This document shows, piece by piece, positions 45,713 to 54,576 of a DNA stretch of 60,000 nucleotides. A model generated the notes under the pieces. It was given only the letters and a program-made list of their open reading frames with translations. It ran no database searches and had not been told where the DNA came from. A program made the position numbers and the translations under genes. This DNA comes from Leptospira terpstrae serovar Hualin str. LT 11-33 = ATCC 700639 (GTDB lineage Bacteria; Spirochaetota; Leptospiria; Leptospirales; Leptospiraceae). Positions within the stretch are counted from its first letter, which is position 1. Each line of letters starts with the position of its first letter. Where the stretch lies: assembly GCF_000332495.1 (NCBI RefSeq), contig NZ_AOGW02000008.1, positions 1 through 60,000 of the forward strand, in the 5' to 3' direction.

Positions 45713-45890
45713 GCCTACGTTTTGGTTTGCAAATGATAATGAAAAGTTGGTTTATTTCGATAGTATAGTGAGAAAACACCCTATCATTAGTTAATAATCA
45801 ACAATCAAAAGTAGAATTTAACGCAGTAATTTCATAACTTTTTCGATACCGTCCCTATTAATTAAATCAGAAAACCATCTAACCTTTTAT

Positions 45891-46093
45891 CTATTTGAAA
45901 CTCAAATTTTCGTTTTTTTCTAGCTGGTTGTGGAACATTTTGAATTCTTCAATTGTCAATTTTGTGTCAAGCCTAAAGAATTTACGGAATGCATTCGATT
46001 CCTCAAATCCAGTATACAACACAGTTTCCACTGGACCCAGATCGGAATGGATAAGTAAACGTTTGATCTGCAAGATGGTTCGCTCAAAAACTA
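45891..46093 (-). pseudogene. Relict of an AraC-type regulator C-terminus
   Basis: The minus frame reads ERTILQIKRLLIHSDLGPVE, then TVLYTGFEESNAFRKFFRLD and TKLTIEEFK. The spacing R-x2-L-x-I-K-x-L-L ... G-F-x-x-S-x-x-F-x-x-F-x-x-x-x-x-L-T-x-x-E-F is that of the second helix-turn-helix of AraC/XylS regulators. Only some 60 codons remain, bounded upstream by a stop and lacking a ribosome-binding site. Confidence 0.45.
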
Positions 46094-46385
46094 ATGGTTA
46101 AAATTTCTTACCAAAGTATTTTAAGCAAAAAATTTCTAATCGATCTTTTGAGTGTTTCCTACTCTATGAATAGCATAGATTTTCTTTTTTCCATCTAATA
46201 ATATTAATCAATCAAATTTATGATTTCGGAATTAAACGAATTGATTTGGTAAACCATTGTTTAATTTTCAATCCATTTATCCCTCAGATTCTTCAGGAAT
46301 TATCATCGTATTATTCATTTTACCTTTCGTGAGTATCGATTAACATTTAATTAAATATTATATAAACATATATTACTATTATTAC

Positions 46386-47825
46386 TTAAGGATTAACACC
46401 TGCTGTTACAATATCAGTTGGAAAATTAGTTGAACCGACAGTGCCATTCGGAATTAAACTTCCATCATTTTGGTTGATTAAATAGATTCCCACGTTATTT
46501 GCTTGAAAATTTGTTATGTACAAAAACCTACCTTGGGTATCCGTTGCAATTCCCATTGGCCGGGTTAACGCGCCAGTACTAGTCGTAAACGGTAATAAGG
46601 AATATAAATCTCCATTCACAGGATTTGTTCCGAACTTAGCTACAGTTTCCGAGTCCGTGTTAGTCCCATAAACAAACCTTCCCGTTGGATCGCCGACAAT
46701 CGAATTCAAACCGACTCCAGTTGTGGGGCTAGGTAGATAATAGGTATTCAAAATACCGGAACTAGTATCGATTTGAAAAATCGATACGTTATTGTCTAAG
46801 CTATTTACAGTATATATGCTTTTGCCTGTGGCACTGTTTACAAATTCATTAGGTTTATATACAGTTGAAATCGATTGTATAGGATTACCATTCAATAATC
46901 CCGAAATTGGATCAACCCGATAAGTATCAATCATATTTCCATTTGAATTAATACTGTACAAATAATTTCCAAATGGTTCTACTTCGATTTTTGATTTAAG
47001 ACCAGTATAGCTCATAGGTAAAGAATCAATTAAATTTAGATCCCCGCTGGAAAGATCTACGGAAAAAGTGGTAATGCTAAAGTCATTCCTTAAGTATAAT
47101 AATTCTTTTGTCGGATGGTAAGCAATGCTAATCGGAGTCCCACCACTTGGTAAAGATCCCACTAAAGTTAAATTTCCATTTGTTGGATTGATTGATAACT
47201 GAGTAATCGTGTTAGTAGAAAAACTGGTGATTGTTAAATATTTTTGATTGGGACTAATTTCCATTTCGGTTACACCTCCAGCAATATTTGCTCCAGCATT
47301 TAGTGCACCTGATGTTTGATTGATTGTATAGGAATTTATAGGACCTAACTCTGATCCAACAAATACAAATTTGGAAGCAAACAATGACTTTATCACAAGT
47401 GGAATCGTTGTTTGTTTACTGCGGCTTTTTGCAAAAATAAAATATTTTGTAGAATTCATTCCTACAATTGGAATTCCCGAAATCGCGCAAGTTGATTCAT
47501 TCAAATTTACGCCTTGTGGCAATGCAGGAGTAGATTCACAATGTTCGATGGGCTCTGAAGTATATGGGTTTAAATTAACAATAGGTTCTCCTTGTCTAAA
47601 AACAAGAAAATCAGTTCCATAATCCACACGCAAAGGATTCAATCCGGAGAATATTGGGCATAAGTAAGTCTCGTCGGTAGAACCAAACTCCAACAAGGCG
47701 GAAAGTAGAAAACTTTCACTTTTCGGGTCACATGGACCATTCAATTTGGTCGGTGCACATTGATGATTTAAAAACCACAAAAAGAAACTAAAAAATAATT
47801 TTACAACATAGAATTGATTTTTCAT
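46386..47825 (-). CDS. YVTN-type propeller lipoprotein with the CDxxS module and Ig-like segment
   Basis: A 479-residue lipoprotein. The signal sequence ends FLWFLNHQC; the module APTKLNGPCDPKSESF ... LCP follows. An Ig-like (He_PIG-style) segment comes next (PIVNLNPYTSEPIEHC, PQGVNLNESTCAISGIP). From about residue 150, seven or so repeats of the type SPNQKYLTITSFSTNT and DPTGRFVYGTNTD form a YVTN/lactonase-like propeller. The domain order resembles the lipoprotein at 14038-15276 with the Ig segment added. Copy 2 of the conserved promoter element lies about 45 bp before the start, on the correct strand. Probable surface protein. Confidence 0.7.
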   Translation of the reverse strand: MKNQFYVVKLFFSFFLWFLNHQCAPTKLNGPCDPKSESFLLSALLEFGSTDETYLCPIFSGLNPLRVDYGTDFLVFRQGEPIVNLNPYTSEPIEHCESTPALPQGVNLNESTCAISGIPIVGMNSTKYFIFAKSRSKQTTIPLVIKSLFASKFVFVGSELGPINSYTINQTSGALNAGANIAGGVTEMEISPNQKYLTITSFSTNTITQLSINPTNGNLTLVGSLPSGGTPISIAYHPTKELLYLRNDFSITTFSVDLSSGDLNLIDSLPMSYTGLKSKIEVEPFGNYLYSINSNGNMIDTYRVDPISGLLNGNPIQSISTVYKPNEFVNSATGKSIYTVNSLDNNVSIFQIDTSSGILNTYYLPSPTTGVGLNSIVGDPTGRFVYGTNTDSETVAKFGTNPVNGDLYSLLPFTTSTGALTRPMGIATDTQGRFLYITNFQANNVGIYLINQNDGSLIPNGTVGSTNFPTDIVTAGVNP

Positions 47826-47845
47826 TTAGAATACCATAGAATTTT

Positions 47846-47893
47846 ATTCTAAACAAAAAATTAGTGTTCGTCGTCCTGGGACGGGAATTCGGA
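47846..47893 (-). promoter_or_regulatory. Conserved promoter element, copy 2
   Basis: In the gene direction the core ATTCCCGTCCCAGGACGAC occupies 47888-47870, identical to copy 1. After 17 nt comes TTAGAAT (47852-47846). The propeller lipoprotein starts at 47825. Confidence 0.75.
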
Positions 47894-48221
47894 TTGATTA
47901 GCATAACAATTTCAATCATTCAAGTAGGTTAAATTTCAAACAAAAATCTTAGATTTCCCATAGTGCATTCAACCGCATTTGATTAAGTATCCGGAAAAGA
48001 ATGTGAGCGATATTGAATTCAAAGTTGGCTACAAATCACTTTCCTTATTTTATGATGCATTCAAAAAAAACTAAAAATAACAGCGTCCGAATTTAGACAA
48101 AAGGCCTACTGATATTATATTAGAGTTCAAATTTCCAATTCCCTTTGTAGTAAAATTTACTAACTCCCGTTACTCATTGTTTCAATTTGATTCATTTATT
48201 CAGAATTAACGGTGCACTTAG
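47894..48221. other. Divergent spacer between promoter elements 2 and 3
   Basis: AT-rich, with no coding frame recognised. It separates two outward-pointing copies of the conserved element. Confidence 0.3.
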
Positions 48222-48270
48222 CTCCTGATTCCCGTCCCAGGACGACAATCCCACTCAAATGACTTACTAT
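48222..48270 (+). promoter_or_regulatory. Conserved promoter element, copy 3
   Basis: CTCCTG precedes the core at 48228-48246, identical to copy 1. After 17 nt comes TTACTAT (48264-48270). The next lipoprotein gene starts at 48320. Confidence 0.75.
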
Positions 48271-48319
48271 GGTTTAGAAACGAAATATAACTATTTCATT
48301 TGGTTTGGGAGAGTATCTA

Positions 48320-49330
48320 ATGAGTCAGTCAAAGTTTACACTATATCGTGTGTTCAAATTTCAAATAAAGGAAACGATAGGTCAGACGTTTTCTAATTCT
48401 TTATGCTATCTTATTCTTTTTATCTTTCTATTTTCCTTAAATTGTTCGGAAAAAAAACCTGATTCCGATCCTTCGGCTACAATTGGTCTATTAGGAATAA
48501 ACGCTGGAACACAAACGGACCAAGGATCAAACGACGGGAAACCAGGAGAAGTCTTGCCACCCATCCCGCCAGTTGTGGGTCCGCCTGCCGCACCAGGCCA
48601 ACCATTAAATGCTCCCGTCTTAAATAACCCGCAAAACCAAGTGACCGAAGCACCACTTGCACAAGACCAGTATAAAATCTATGGGAAAATATTAGTGAAT
48701 AACATTAGTTTCCAACAACCTGTACACAACCAAACAACGATTACCGCTTATATGGGAAGAAGGAATTTGAAATTAGAACCAGATGGAACAGTTGTCAATG
48801 CCTTGGAATTTCGAACATTAACACCAGGGAATCCCAATCCAGATGGAAACCTTTGGTTTAGTTTTCTCCATCGTTCCAATGAAAAATATAGACTATTACT
48901 TGTTGCAAGAAATGAATTTGGTTCTTCCTCCAAAGAGATTAATTTTTTTCACAACCGAGACTGTATTGGAGCTCCTTTGGCACCAGCTACCGTTGGAGAC
49001 TGTAACGACCATTGTATGGGAGCATCTTTGGTGGGAGCTCAGATGGAATTTCATGCCAAATACAGACACCCTGGTGACATTGGTCACCTTTGGCTTGATA
49101 TTTCAGGTTACTCTCCAAGGGGAGGAGCGCCTATTTTAGAATCAAACGTCACAACATACGATTTCGACCCTGCACAACCCCCTCTTCCTCCAGGATTTCA
49201 ATCCGTAACAACAACGATGTTTGAGCATGGAAAACATCATATGTGTGTGGAGTTACAAAGTTTTATTTTTTTTGAAGATGGAAACGGATTCCACCAAAAT
49301 CTATTGGTTGATAAAATGAGGTTGGAATAA
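48320..49330 (+). CDS. Lipoprotein, first of a tandem paralogous pair
   Basis: About 336 residues from the ATG at 48320; the frame opens at a TTG at 48305. A long N-terminal stretch leads to the lipobox FLFSLNC, then a linker rich in Asp, Pro and Gly (PPIPPVVGPPAAPGQPLNAP). The mature domain has no recognised family. Blocks shared with its neighbour include YGKILVNNISFQQPVHNQT, RNLKLEPDGTVVNALEFRT, WFSFLHRSNEKYRLLLVARN and DCNDHCM. The C-terminus ends KMRLE. Immunoglobulin-like strands are plausible. Copy 3 of the conserved promoter element precedes it and a hairpin follows. Probably surface-exposed. Confidence 0.65.
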   Translation: MSQSKFTLYRVFKFQIKETIGQTFSNSLCYLILFIFLFSLNCSEKKPDSDPSATIGLLGINAGTQTDQGSNDGKPGEVLPPIPPVVGPPAAPGQPLNAPVLNNPQNQVTEAPLAQDQYKIYGKILVNNISFQQPVHNQTTITAYMGRRNLKLEPDGTVVNALEFRTLTPGNPNPDGNLWFSFLHRSNEKYRLLLVARNEFGSSSKEINFFHNRDCIGAPLAPATVGDCNDHCMGASLVGAQMEFHAKYRHPGDIGHLWLDISGYSPRGGAPILESNVTTYDFDPAQPPLPPGFQSVTTTMFEHGKHHMCVELQSFIFFEDGNGFHQNLLVDKMRLE

Positions 49331-49380
49331 GAAAACGAAAGTTAACAAAGCACTTTAAAATTAAATTTCGTATAGAATCG

Positions 49381-49426
49381 AAAGTAGAATCCAATTATAC
49401 CTGGGGTATATTTGGGTTCTACTTTT
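49381..49426 (+). terminator. Hairpin after the first tandem lipoprotein
   Basis: AAAGTAGAA (49381-49389) pairs with TTCTACTTT (49417-49425), enclosing a further TATACC/GGTATA stem. Only a short T run follows. An equivalent hairpin follows the paralogous gene. Confidence 0.6.
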
Positions 49427-49487
49427 CTATGAAAGATATTTCGCTAGCCCTTACTTCCCTTGTTCAGAAAAAAAAGTTTTTTCTTGG

Positions 49488-49536
49488 CTCCAGATTCCCG
49501 TCCCCGGAAGACAACTAAGCCAAAATGAATTAGTAT
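49488..49536 (+). promoter_or_regulatory. Conserved promoter element, copy 4
   Basis: CTCCAG precedes the core ATTCCCGTCCCCGGAAGAC at 49494-49512, two changes from the consensus. After 17 nt comes TTAGTAT (49530-49536). The next gene starts at 49586. Confidence 0.7.
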
Positions 49537-49585
49537 AGTATTGATTTAGAATATAGATATTCCATTTTGTTAAGGAGTTTCTCTT

Positions 49586-50590
49586 ATGTTTCAGTCAAGA
49601 AATATATTGTATAAGGATTTAAATATTCAAAAAAAGAAAACTATGGATAAGATGTTTTACCAATCATTCCTTTATCTACTTCTTTTTACCTCACTACTAT
49701 TAGTGAATTGTTCAGAGAAAAAATCGGATTCTGATCCTTCTGCAATGATTGGTCTATTGGGACTGAACTCTGGAACACAATCGGACCAAGGACCAAATGA
49801 TGGGAAACTAGAACCTGTTTTGCCACCCATACCGCCAGTTGTGGGTCAACCTGCTGCTCCAGGACAACCGTTAAATGCACCTGTCTTAAATAACCCACAA
49901 AACCAAGTGTCCGATGCACCGCTTGCACAAGACCAGTACGGAATCTATGGGAAAATACTTGTGAATAACATTAGTTTCCAACAACCCGTACACAACCAAA
50001 CAACGATTACAGCTTATTTGGGAAGAAGGAATTTGAAATTAGAACCAGATGGAACAGTTGTCAATGCCTTGGAATTTCGAACACTGACTCCGGGAAATCC
50101 GAATCCAGACGGGAACCTTTGGTTTAGTTTTCTCCATCGTTCCAATGAAAAATATAGACTATTACTCGTTGCAAGAAATGAATTTGGCTCTTCCTCCAAA
50201 GAAATCAATTTTTCTCACAATCGCGACTGCATTGGAGCGCCTCTGGCACCAGCTACCGTTGGAGACTGTAATGACCATTGTATGGAAGCATCTATTGTAG
50301 GAGGTCAGATGGAATTTAGAGCCAAATACAAACATCCTGGTGACATCGAGAACCTTGCATTGGAAATCTATGCTGTGTCAGTAACAGCAGCACCTCTTGG
50401 ATCTAATGGCACATACTATCAATTCAACCCTACCCAACCTCCCCTTCCTCCAGGATTTCAAACCGTAACAATGACTATATCAGAGTATGGAAAAAATCAT
50501 ATGTGTATGGAGTTACAAAGTTTTGTTAGTTTTGAAGATGGAATAGGATTCCATGATTTTTCTATTTTTCATAGAATGAGGTTGGAATAA
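49586..50590 (+). CDS. Lipoprotein, second of the tandem paralogous pair
   Basis: A 334-residue protein; GGAG lies before the ATG at 49586. The signal sequence ends FTSLLLVNC, then SEKKSDSDPSAMIGLLGLN as in the first copy. It is nearly identical to its neighbour from the Pro-rich linker to RDCIGAPLAPATVGDCNDHC, then diverges in the following 60 residues and converges again at PLPPGFQ and the MRLE end. The central divergence with conserved flanks is notable. Copy 4 of the conserved promoter element precedes it. Function unknown. Confidence 0.65.
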   Translation: MFQSRNILYKDLNIQKKKTMDKMFYQSFLYLLLFTSLLLVNCSEKKSDSDPSAMIGLLGLNSGTQSDQGPNDGKLEPVLPPIPPVVGQPAAPGQPLNAPVLNNPQNQVSDAPLAQDQYGIYGKILVNNISFQQPVHNQTTITAYLGRRNLKLEPDGTVVNALEFRTLTPGNPNPDGNLWFSFLHRSNEKYRLLLVARNEFGSSSKEINFSHNRDCIGAPLAPATVGDCNDHCMEASIVGGQMEFRAKYKHPGDIENLALEIYAVSVTAAPLGSNGTYYQFNPTQPPLPPGFQTVTMTISEYGKNHMCMELQSFVSFEDGIGFHDFSIFHRMRLE

Positions 50591-50652
50591 AAAAATCAGA
50601 AGTTGATCCGAACAGGTGAAAATTAATTTTTAAAATATAAACCAACCGTAGG

Positions 50653-50689
50653 TAGGATTCAAATAATACATCGGTATATTTGGATTCTA
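50653..50689 (+). terminator. Hairpin after the second tandem lipoprotein
   Basis: TAGGATTCAAAT (50653-50664) pairs with ATTTGGATTCTA (50678-50689) over 12 positions, including two G-T pairs. It corresponds in place and partly in sequence to the hairpin at 49381. Confidence 0.5.
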
Positions 50690-51142
50690 TCAACCCTCCA
50701 GAATCAAATTCTAAATGATTCATAAGTTCAGAAAAGTCCTACTTAAACTCCGATATACCACTCTGAATTCGATCCATCGAACCCTAAATCAAAATACTCT
50801 ACCATACTTTGTTTCATAATTTCTGAAAACTAAATTCAAAAATACTTAGGACGAAACAAAGTTTGTAAAATAGATCCTTATTTTGGAGAATTGAATTGAA
50901 TTATATTTAATATTAAAATGGTTGATGCTGATTCATTTTTTGCAAAAAACCATCCGCATTTCCTAAATTTTACAAATCTGAAACTAAGGCTTGCAAGACG
51001 AAAAGATTGGAGAATAAAAATCGTTCTTTCAATTATTGTTTCTTACAAGAGAATAAATACTATCGGGGAAAATGAATTTCCTACATACAAAATCTTTGGA
51101 CCATGAATGTTTTCAAAGAATCTTCCCCTCTTTTTCAATTGA
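50690..51142. other. Spacer without a supported gene
   Basis: Only a 62-codon frame (50918-51106) without a ribosome-binding site or family match is present. No promoter element copy. Confidence 0.3.
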
Positions 51143-52189
51143 TTAGTCTGATGTATCCAAGGAAAAATATCGGTGGATATTAAATCCTATTGTCCATTCC
51201 TTTTTATTGTAATCGTAATCTGCACCCCGTAGCAGTTGTGTGTGTGCAATTGTTCGACTGTTTGTGACAAAGAACTGAAAAACATGACCTCCAGTTTCAA
51301 AATCAATTCCAGTACTAAATGGAACTGTTGCATATTCCACAGGTTTTGAAAGTAAAACATTGTTTATATAGGCGTCATTCAACCTGCCATTTGCAATCAA
51401 ATCATTTACCTCTGCAGTAGAATATTTGGTTCCATCAATTTTTGTCTTTTGACTTTCTGTTGTATATGAATCACCAATGTAATCTCGTTTGGGAGTGAGA
51501 ATGGTACCAAATGTAAAATCCAATCGTTTAAAAAGATGAATCCGAAACGAAATATCCATTCCAGTTCGATCGTTGGATAGATTGTCTTTTACATAATTTC
51601 TATGTACAAACATAGGAGATAACTGAATTGAAAATAAATCATTGAATCTTCGCGAAATCAAAAAAGAAGAAAGATAACTTTGTCTATCCGTATAACTCAA
51701 TTCATAAGTATTTAATTGTTTTTCGAGATTTGAGTCTATACTTGAAATTCCTGTGGATGGTTTCAGATAAGGACCAAAAAATTGTTCTTGTTTTGAAGTA
51801 TCTTGCCCAAAGGCTCCGAAAAAACTGATGGTCAAAGGAAAGTCAGAATCCTGAGTCAACAGTCTAACTTTGGATCTGGCTTCATAAGTTTTTTGATACG
51901 AAGTCCTCGCAATTCCTACAGAGATCCGATCTGTGATTCCGTAATCCAAGGATAGTTGAGTATTCGTTCCATTATCCAAACCAAAAAAATCATAAGAAGT
52001 TGATTTTGCATCACCGAACCTATGATTGAATCGAAAGTCTATACTTTTTTTACCAACATCTTCGGTGCTCGGCATATGAATCAAACTGCTTCCTAAAAAT
52101 GCAGTCTTTCTTTGTTCTTGCGCAAGAGTTGGAAAAACAAACATTAGAAAGGAGAATGAAACCAAAAAACGAAAATAATTATATTTCAT
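51143..52189 (-). CDS. DUF5777-type beta-barrel protein
   Basis: About 348 residues from MKYNYFRF at 52189, whose ATG overlaps the upstream stop (ATGA); an ATG at 52204 is also possible. The signal peptide ends FVFPTLAQ. Landmarks of the DUF5777 barrel family are [37 protein letters not shown], a repeat of transmembrane strands, and [13 protein letters not shown] near the end. Family members are outer-membrane proteins that often sit next to YceI and cytochrome genes, as here. It is third in the cytochrome, YceI, DUF5777 operon. Confidence 0.75.
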   Translation of the reverse strand: MKYNYFRFLVSFSFLMFVFPTLAQEQRKTAFLGSSLIHMPSTEDVGKKSIDFRFNHRFGDAKSTSYDFFGLDNGTNTQLSLDYGITDRISVGIARTSYQKTYEARSKVRLLTQDSDFPLTISFFGAFGQDTSKQEQFFGPYLKPSTGISSIDSNLEKQLNTYELSYTDRQSYLSSFLISRRFNDLFSIQLSPMFVHRNYVKDNLSNDRTGMDISFRIHLFKRLDFTFGTILTPKRDYIGDSYTTESQKTKIDGTKYSTAEVNDLIANGRLNDAYINNVLLSKPVEYATVPFSTGIDFETGGHVFQFFVTNSRTIAHTQLLRGADYDYNKKEWTIGFNIHRYFSLDTSD

Positions 52190-52740
52190 TTTTGATACTG
52201 CCATACAATTTCTGTTTGAATTTGAATTTTTTCATTAAGTTTTAAAATCACTAATTTAGGAATTTCGATATTAAAATCTGAAAGTAAGATTTCGAAATCT
52301 GCACGGATAGAATAATCTTTCTCCCTTTCCTCAATGTTTCCTTGGATCTTAATATTCCTTTTAGTAACTCCGTGAAGTGTGATTTCCCCTTCGATTACTA
52401 CTTGTTTAGATTTTAGATCCCATTTTGTTATGGTTCCCGTGAAAGAAGTGATGGAATGAATTTCCGTTTCGAGATAATTCTCGTGCATATGATTGTTCAT
52501 CATCCGATTTGGAACCTTTAAGGCTCTTAAATCGACTTGAATCAGAATTTTTTTGGTCTCTAAATTTGCAAAACCTTCCACTTTGGAAACCATTCCTTGA
52601 ATGGTTTCCTGTGGAGCCTCGCTCAAAAATTTTACATTGGCTTCTTTCACAACCAAATCATTTGTCTTTTTTTCAGCGAAAAGATTGCTAACTGTTATTA
52701 GTGAAAGAAGAACACCCAATTTAGCTTGAGTGAAGATCAA
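52186..52740 (-). CDS. YceI-family protein
   Basis: About 185 residues. The start is taken as TTG at 52740 because GGAGG lies 6 nt upstream and the TTG overlaps the upstream stop (TTGA); the longer frame to 52767 has no support. The signal peptide is [13 protein letters not shown]. The YceI lipocalin-like barrel is seen as [34 protein letters not shown], then [12 protein letters not shown] and [12 protein letters not shown]. YceI proteins bind polyisoprenoid or other lipids in the periplasm. Middle gene of a coupled operon. Confidence 0.75.
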   Translation of the reverse strand: MIFTQAKLGVLLSLITVSNLFAEKKTNDLVVKEANVKFLSEAPQETIQGMVSKVEGFANLETKKILIQVDLRALKVPNRMMNNHMHENYLETEIHSITSFTGTITKWDLKSKQVVIEGEITLHGVTKRNIKIQGNIEEREKDYSIRADFEILLSDFNIEIPKLVILKLNEKIQIQTEIVWQYQK

Positions 52741-53162
52741 GGATTTCCTCCTTTGAGGGTCCAACAATAAATCGCTTTGTTGATCGAATTATTATTGTAT
52801 ATTCTCATCGATCCTGAATTGATCTTATTAAATAACAAACTTCCTCTCGGATTACCCACTGTGACCCTATTTAGTGTACTGTTAAATGATGTAATATCAA
52901 AACCAGCATTTGCATTTCCTGCGTTATGACAATTAGAACAACTAGCGGTCGTTCCAGCTTGAGCAAGAGTTGCGAATGCGGGTGCAGGATCCGTACAATC
53001 TGCATCAGTAATATTGGTCAGTGGTGCACTAGAACCTAATAACAGCGCGTAATATTGTAAAATCCCTTCTTTGTCTGAACTCTTCTCGTTTTTACAATAT
53101 GCAGATACTAATAAGATACAAAACAAAAAGAGAAACATTGATCTTTTTTTTAAACTAGTCAT
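52737..53162 (-). CDS. c-type cytochrome lipoprotein
   Basis: A 141-residue lipoprotein with signal peptide ending LLVSAYC. One heme-binding CSNCH motif sits near residue 75 ([14 protein letters not shown]). Downstream, [12 protein letters not shown] resembles the second helix of small c-type cytochromes, and Met in SGSMRIY is the possible sixth ligand. Cys residues also flank the domain (DADCTDP, IYCWTL). Likely a periplasmic electron carrier anchored by lipid. First gene of the unit with YceI and DUF5777, overlapping YceI by 4 bp. Confidence 0.75.
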   Translation of the reverse strand: MTSLKKRSMFLFLFCILLVSAYCKNEKSSDKEGILQYYALLLGSSAPLTNITDADCTDPAPAFATLAQAGTTASCSNCHNAGNANAGFDITSFNSTLNRVTVGNPRGSLLFNKINSGSMRIYNNNSINKAIYCWTLKGGNP

Positions 53163-53227
53163 AAATCACTTCCTTATTTTTTTTAACAGTGGTGCTTCAT
53201 AAAGTATGCACCAAACGTGAAAATTTA

Positions 53228-53260
53228 ATTTTATCCATAAGCGAGTTATGGATAAAATTA
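53228..53260 (-). terminator. Perfect 14-bp hairpin between minus-strand genes
   Basis: AATTTTATCCATAA (53228-53241) and TTATGGATAAAATT (53247-53260) are perfectly complementary around a 5-nt loop. It lies just downstream of the lipoprotein gene ending at 53270 and upstream of the cytochrome operon. Confidence 0.7.
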
Positions 53261-53269
53261 TTATTGATT

Positions 53270-53857
53270 CTACAAACCCTTCGAACATCTAACCCGGAAA
53301 GAAAGGGTAATCACTGCCGGAGTAACTGGAGCTTGAATTTTATCAAGTTGACAATCTTTTACCTGGATGTCGTATATCGTATTTGAGTTTTCCATGATTT
53401 TGACAGGGCATGATGCAATCGGATCATACGCGCCACCACCAGGAGGTATACCTACATTCAAAACAAAGTTTCCTAAATCAGTTACAAACACATCGCTCGT
53501 TTTACTAAAATCAACTTTATGTAAAAAGAATGCAGGCAAAGAAAAATCATTATTTGGAATCTGGATATTGTCATCTACACCAAAATTCCCTCTACAAATG
53601 CCAATATTCTTTGTATAACTAGCTTCACCAACAATCAAATTCGCAGTATTCAGTGCCGGCTGAGGTAAATCCGCGTTAGTCGGATATGCATATAACAAAA
53701 GTGGGGCTAGTAAAGCGCTTGCATTATCATCTTTCTTGTCGCCTGCGCAATTAACTATAAAAATAGTTAATATGCATGAGATGAAAATTTTTTTAGTAAT
53801 TGATATCTGATTCCAGATTCTCATTTTTCTCAATTTTAACTCCTTACAGAAGAACAT
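53270..53857 (-). CDS. Hypothetical lipoprotein
   Basis: A 195-residue frame. Two starts compete: the ATG at 53857 with AGGAG 6 nt upstream, and the ATG at 53824, which gives a cleaner signal peptide (SITKKIFISCILTIFIVNC). The lipobox is IFIVNC, followed by AGDKKDD and a Leu/Ala linker. The mature domain is strand-rich with four Cys (GICRGNF, SCPVKI, DCQLDK, VRCSKG). No family recognised. Copy 5 of the conserved promoter element ends about 20 bp before the ATG at 53857; a terminator-like hairpin follows the gene. Confidence 0.6.
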   Translation of the reverse strand: MFFCKELKLRKMRIWNQISITKKIFISCILTIFIVNCAGDKKDDNASALLAPLLLYAYPTNADLPQPALNTANLIVGEASYTKNIGICRGNFGVDDNIQIPNNDFSLPAFFLHKVDFSKTSDVFVTDLGNFVLNVGIPPGGGAYDPIASCPVKIMENSNTIYDIQVKDCQLDKIQAPVTPAVITLSFRVRCSKGL

Positions 53858-53876
53858 GATGTTCTCCTGATATTGA

Positions 53877-53925
53877 ATCTTACTCTATTGAATCATGGTT
53901 GTCGTCCGGGGACTGGAATCAGGAG
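53877..53925 (-). promoter_or_regulatory. Conserved promoter element, copy 5
   Basis: In the gene direction CTCCTG precedes the core ATTCCAGTCCCCGGACGAC (53919-53901), two changes from the consensus. After 17 nt comes GTAAGAT (53883-53877). The gene starts at 53857. Confidence 0.7.
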
Positions 53926-54218
53926 TTAAATTCAGAATAAATTGACAAAAAATATTTCACCATAGTGATTAACTGGACACGAAATTTTAATCATAAGGCA
54001 GCTAACTACAATTAATAAATTCGAATTGAGTATCTAGGGTAATGAAACGAACCTCAAATCAATTCATAATTCTAGAAATTTTGTAAGATTAGTAACGATG
54101 GATTTCAATAGTCATTTATTTTCTTCTAACAAATTACGAAGAGAAGACGGTGAAAATTATATTCAATTGAATCAATGAAAATTTTACCTATGGAATCTAG
54201 GCGGCTTTTTATTTTTTA

Positions 54219-54267
54219 CTCCGAATTCCCGTCCCAGGACGACAAACCTAGCAACCTCATATATTCT
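54219..54267 (+). promoter_or_regulatory. Conserved promoter element, copy 6
   Basis: CTCCGA precedes the consensus core at 54225-54243. After 17 nt comes ATATTCT (54261-54267). The next gene starts at 54292, with AAGGAG before its ATG. Confidence 0.7.
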
Positions 54268-54291
54268 TTGTAAAATAAGGAGAACGACGGA

Positions 54292-54564
54292 ATGGAAAAT
54301 ACAATTAGAATTATAGTCGGAATTTTATTTTTATTCGCTGGGTCGATACAAGCAACAGACGTGACCAACCAGGACAGTACTGCATATACTGTGAAAGTGC
54401 AAGGTGAAGGAAATCTTAGCATATCTACACACAACATAGCAGCAAACGGAACTTTGTATGGTCTTTGTGGTTATACATTTTGTAGTTTTGAAATTCCAGG
54501 ACACAAAGTGAATGCGAATCGAGACGGCAAACTAACGATAAGGAATGGGAAATTTGTTCAGTAA
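54292..54564 (+). CDS. Small exported protein
   Basis: A 90-residue protein with a Sec signal peptide (IRIIVGILFLFAGSIQA, cleavage after AxA at about residue 21) and no lipobox, unlike its neighbours. The mature 69 residues are strand-rich (STAYTVKVQGEGNLSISTHN) with a Cys pair (GLCGYTFCSF) that may form a disulphide. AAGGAG precedes the ATG. Controlled by copy 6 of the conserved promoter element. Function unknown; secreted or periplasmic. Confidence 0.6.
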   Translation: MENTIRIIVGILFLFAGSIQATDVTNQDSTAYTVKVQGEGNLSISTHNIAANGTLYGLCGYTFCSFEIPGHKVNANRDGKLTIRNGKFVQ

Positions 54565-54576
54565 GTTAATATAGGT

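Noticed and set aside
50918..51106. A 62-codon plus-strand frame in the spacer before the DUF5777 gene
   Set aside because: No ribosome-binding site, no recognisable family, and composition like the surrounding AT-rich spacer.
45266..54267. Reading the six conserved elements as integron attC-like or mobile-element ends
   Set aside because: No integrase is nearby, the copies are not at both ends of a unit, and the exact 17-nt spacing to a -10-like heptamer is better explained by promoters.
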